This document shows, in pieces, positions 61,617-64,000 of a stretch of 64,000 nucleotides of DNA. The first letter of the stretch is position 1. Each line of letters opens with the position of its first letter. The position numbers and the translations under genes are program-made. The notes beneath the pieces were generated by a model. It did no database searches and was not told where the DNA came from. It saw only the letters and a list, made by a program, of their open reading frames with translations. Origin of the DNA: Azadirachta indica (lineage: Eukaryota; Streptophyta; Magnoliopsida; Sapindales; Meliaceae); the NCBI GenBank assembly GCA_022749755.1, contig CM040443.1:12559744-12623743 (forward strand), in the 5' to 3' direction.

Positions 61617-63988
61617 TCATGATGTAAAAAAGTTCCAGAGCTTCTTCCCTATTGATGCTTCACCAGGATCATCTGAATCGTCATCATCGTCATCGTCTTC
61701 GTCTTCGTCCTCAAGGACTGTGCTACCATTCTCATCCTCGTCTACATTTTCTGATGTACCATTAACTTCCTCACTCAGCACCATATCTTCAATTGACTTA
61801 GGAGCATCAGCATTCTTGTCAACTGCATCTGTAGTTGACTTGAACTGCATGACATAACAACAAATGAAAAACAAACACAACAAAGAGAGCGTGCAGGAAC
61901 ATTAGCCCAAAATGTTTAACTAGCCAAAACTTCAAAAAGAAAAGGAGTTTACCCTAACAATCCTGCCCTGCGAGAGCTCCCCACTTTTTACCGAAGTAAC
62001 CTGCACCAAGTGGGAAGATTTTCCATTCTCACTAGGAACTGCCGGCGCCAACCTAGAAGCAGTTCTTGGATTTGATGCCACTTCCACTGCACTAGTACCT
62101 TCAGTTTCCTTCCGTGTCTTGTTCAGGCTGGACGAGGCTTCTAACGCCAAGACTGCGTCGCCACTGATTAGTGTTAAATAAAATATTAGATTGAAATGTG
62201 TTTGTTTTTGATCAATCTAGCTTATTAGCTACCTTCATAAAAAAATTTTATGTGACCACATCAGTAATGACTAAAATTAGAAGCTCGGTCGGACCACAGA
62301 ATAATTTTCTGTGAGAAGATATTTTACCTCTTTGAATTTCGTTATCTTATATTATTTCCTTTCAGAACTCAATCCTCATTCCATTTGATCTTGTAAACCG
62401 AACGCAAATTCTTGATCCTCCCTTTTGGTAGCTTGACAATTATAACTATAATGACTTAGAAACCTAACTACACAGAGCTCTCTTAGATATCCAAGTTTTT
62501 AGACAAGAAACAGGAAAAAAAAAAAGTATATTAATAGTGTAAAGTACTAAATGGATTACAAGTCCGCTAAACCATCCAAATAAGCTGAAAGTTATCAAGC
62601 ACTATCAAAATTCTTACCCTCATCAGGATACACAAGAAAGGAACCTACATTTCAAGACCAATAGAACGCATACAAGATTTTGCTATTTTAGTCTTGTAAC
62701 GTGAGAGATATAAACAAAGTCCATGGAAGACTTCTAAAAATAAGAAATCAAATGGAACAACAAAAAAGACATTATTTTCCCTCAAAATTGTTGTTATCTT
62801 TGAATAGTTTCACCAAACAAATCCATCAAATTGGTTCACCCTCAATGAAAAAAGCATCATCCTAAGAGCAGAACTACTACACAAACCACTCACCAAATGA
62901 ATCCATCAAATCAATGCACCCTTAATAAAAGAAGCATCATCCTAAGTGTAGAACTACTACATTGTTGTTATCACAAAACACAATCCACTCATAAAAAACC
63001 ATTAAGGACTTACGTCTTGTGTCGCCTGAGATTGTATCGCTTCTCCCCTGGAGTTTGTAGGGCTCGAGCAACAGTCTGTCGCCTCTTCCTGGATCCACCA
63101 CCAGCTGTGACACTTTCAGAATGTCCCTCGCTCTCAGCACCATCTTGCTCACTCTCCGTAATTTTGGAGGTTTGTGCTCGCCGCCGCTTCTTTGCAGGAT
63201 CACTGGTTGCTTCCTGTACACGACCAGAAATGCCTTGACTGTCCTCATGTGGCTGAAAATTCGCACTCAGTTTTTCACCTTCTGGTCTTTCCCCTAGAAA
63301 CAATTTTGCGTCCTCAACCACAGCCCTAACTGAGCGTGTCCTATTCAATCCAGACTTGCGCTTCCTACCGGGTTTCCTGCGCCCACTCCTCATTTCAGAT
63401 TGCTGGGAATCTTCAGTAATTTCTTGTACTTTACTATCCATGTAGCTCTGATCATCTACAGATGGAGCATATCCATCATCCACCTCTTTGATTGCAGAAT
63501 CATTCGCCATCCTGAAAGATGATTGAGGTTCATCTTCAGGAATATTGCACCCTATTGGTTCTTCACTGACAAGTCCATCAGGCCCCTGGGCCTTTTCTTG
63601 CATATGAGTCGGCATAGCTGACAGTGATAGTTCCTCTCCCAAGACTGAATCAGAAATATGTTCTCTCTTTTTAGTTGGAGAAATGCTAAGTATCTTTGAA
63701 GTGCATTTACGTAGCCATGACAAGCGACCTCCAGAATCTGCACCATCAGCTTTCTTGGTATTTGAATCAAAAGGAACAACTACATCCGCTTGAAGGTTCC
63801 CCAAGGACCTGTTAGCCACCGCTGGTACAGAAAGAGCATTCCCAGCTTCAGCATTAGGTAGTTGCAGGTTTGAAAGAACAAATTCCCTTGTCATTTCTCC
63901 ACAGTTCCTGCAACTCGTTTGCTTGTCAACAAACTCAAGAAAGCATCTTTTTTCACATTTAAATTGTTCTCGATCAGCATAAAGTCTC
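61617..63988 (-). CDS. CRWN1: CROWDED NUCLEI / NMCP1-like nuclear lamina protein, C-terminal exons (partial)
   Basis: Plant lamin-like coiled-coil protein that shapes the nucleus and organises chromatin at the inner nuclear membrane. The three last exons are visible: 63014-63988, 61953-62163 and 61617-61844; an acceptor at 63989 shows that the gene continues right of the window. Exon phases agree (HK-T split between the first two). The visible protein begins [19 protein letters not shown] with [10 protein letters not shown], the end of the long coiled coil, then a disordered basic/acidic tail: nuclear-import-like [11 protein letters not shown], the conserved [10 protein letters not shown], a run of about 17 acidic residues, and the terminal [15 protein letters not shown]. 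The order of these motifs is that of NMCP1-type members (CRWN1), not the shorter CRWN4 type. The symbol is likely but CRWN2/3 are not fully excluded. No break is seen. Confidence 0.9.
62811..62970. repeat. imperfect 80 bp tandem duplication in a CRWN intron
   Basis: Units 62811-62890 and 62891-62970 share CACCAAA..AATCCATCAAAT and GCATCATCCTAAG with GAACTACTAC. They lie at the 5' end of the 850 bp intron between the first two visible exons, and the second unit ends about 40 bp before the splice donor. Confidence 0.85.
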
Positions 63989-64000
63989 CTGCAAAGAATA

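Overview
This window is nuclear DNA from a flowering plant, most likely a woody eudicot. Evidence: genes split by AT-rich GT..AG introns, long AT-rich intergenic stretches full of simple repeats and MITE-like elements, and plant-only families (bacterial-type PEP carboxylase, IDA-like peptide, MIZ1 domain, NMCP/CRWN lamina protein). Gene content and style would fit Citrus or another Sapindales genome, but the sequence alone does not prove it.

Layout. 1-9005: mostly AT-rich spacer with no convincing gene. 9006-18131 (-): a complete 20-exon bacterial-type PEP carboxylase (PPC4 type, 1050 aa). 18300-23680: spacer with MITE-like elements. 23933-24666 (+): two-exon Nudix hydrolase of the NUDT1 type, convergent with 25000-25724 (-), a DTW-domain tRNA-uridine aminocarboxypropyltransferase gene broken by an apparent one-base loss in a homopolymer. 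27440-40605: a tandem array of a small-protein family I do not recognise. It holds one intact copy (35705-36097), one long copy with a duplicated internal module and a frameshifted tail (38852-39475), two pseudogenes (27570-27909, 28306-28573) and one stub (40012-40040). Three copies of a shared roughly 550-780 bp downstream flank lie with them. A 5 kb insert inside the array carries a hAT-like MITE, a relic of a DUF1985-type transposon gene, and a patch of ACTCGAAAG repeats with a hairpin. 42944-43741 (+): single-exon MIZ1-domain protein. 49384-49683 (-): IDA-like prepropeptide. 54557-56805 (-): two-exon LRR protein of the PII-2 type. 61617 to the right edge (-): the last three exons of a CRWN/NMCP1 nuclear lamina protein.

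The recognised genes do not form a pathway; they are ordinary plant genes side by side. The most unusual part is the tandem family, whose members share a WSFD.NK module and a Cys-rich CCFPWG(R/K)K tail. Its copies stand at different stages of birth, chimerism and decay.
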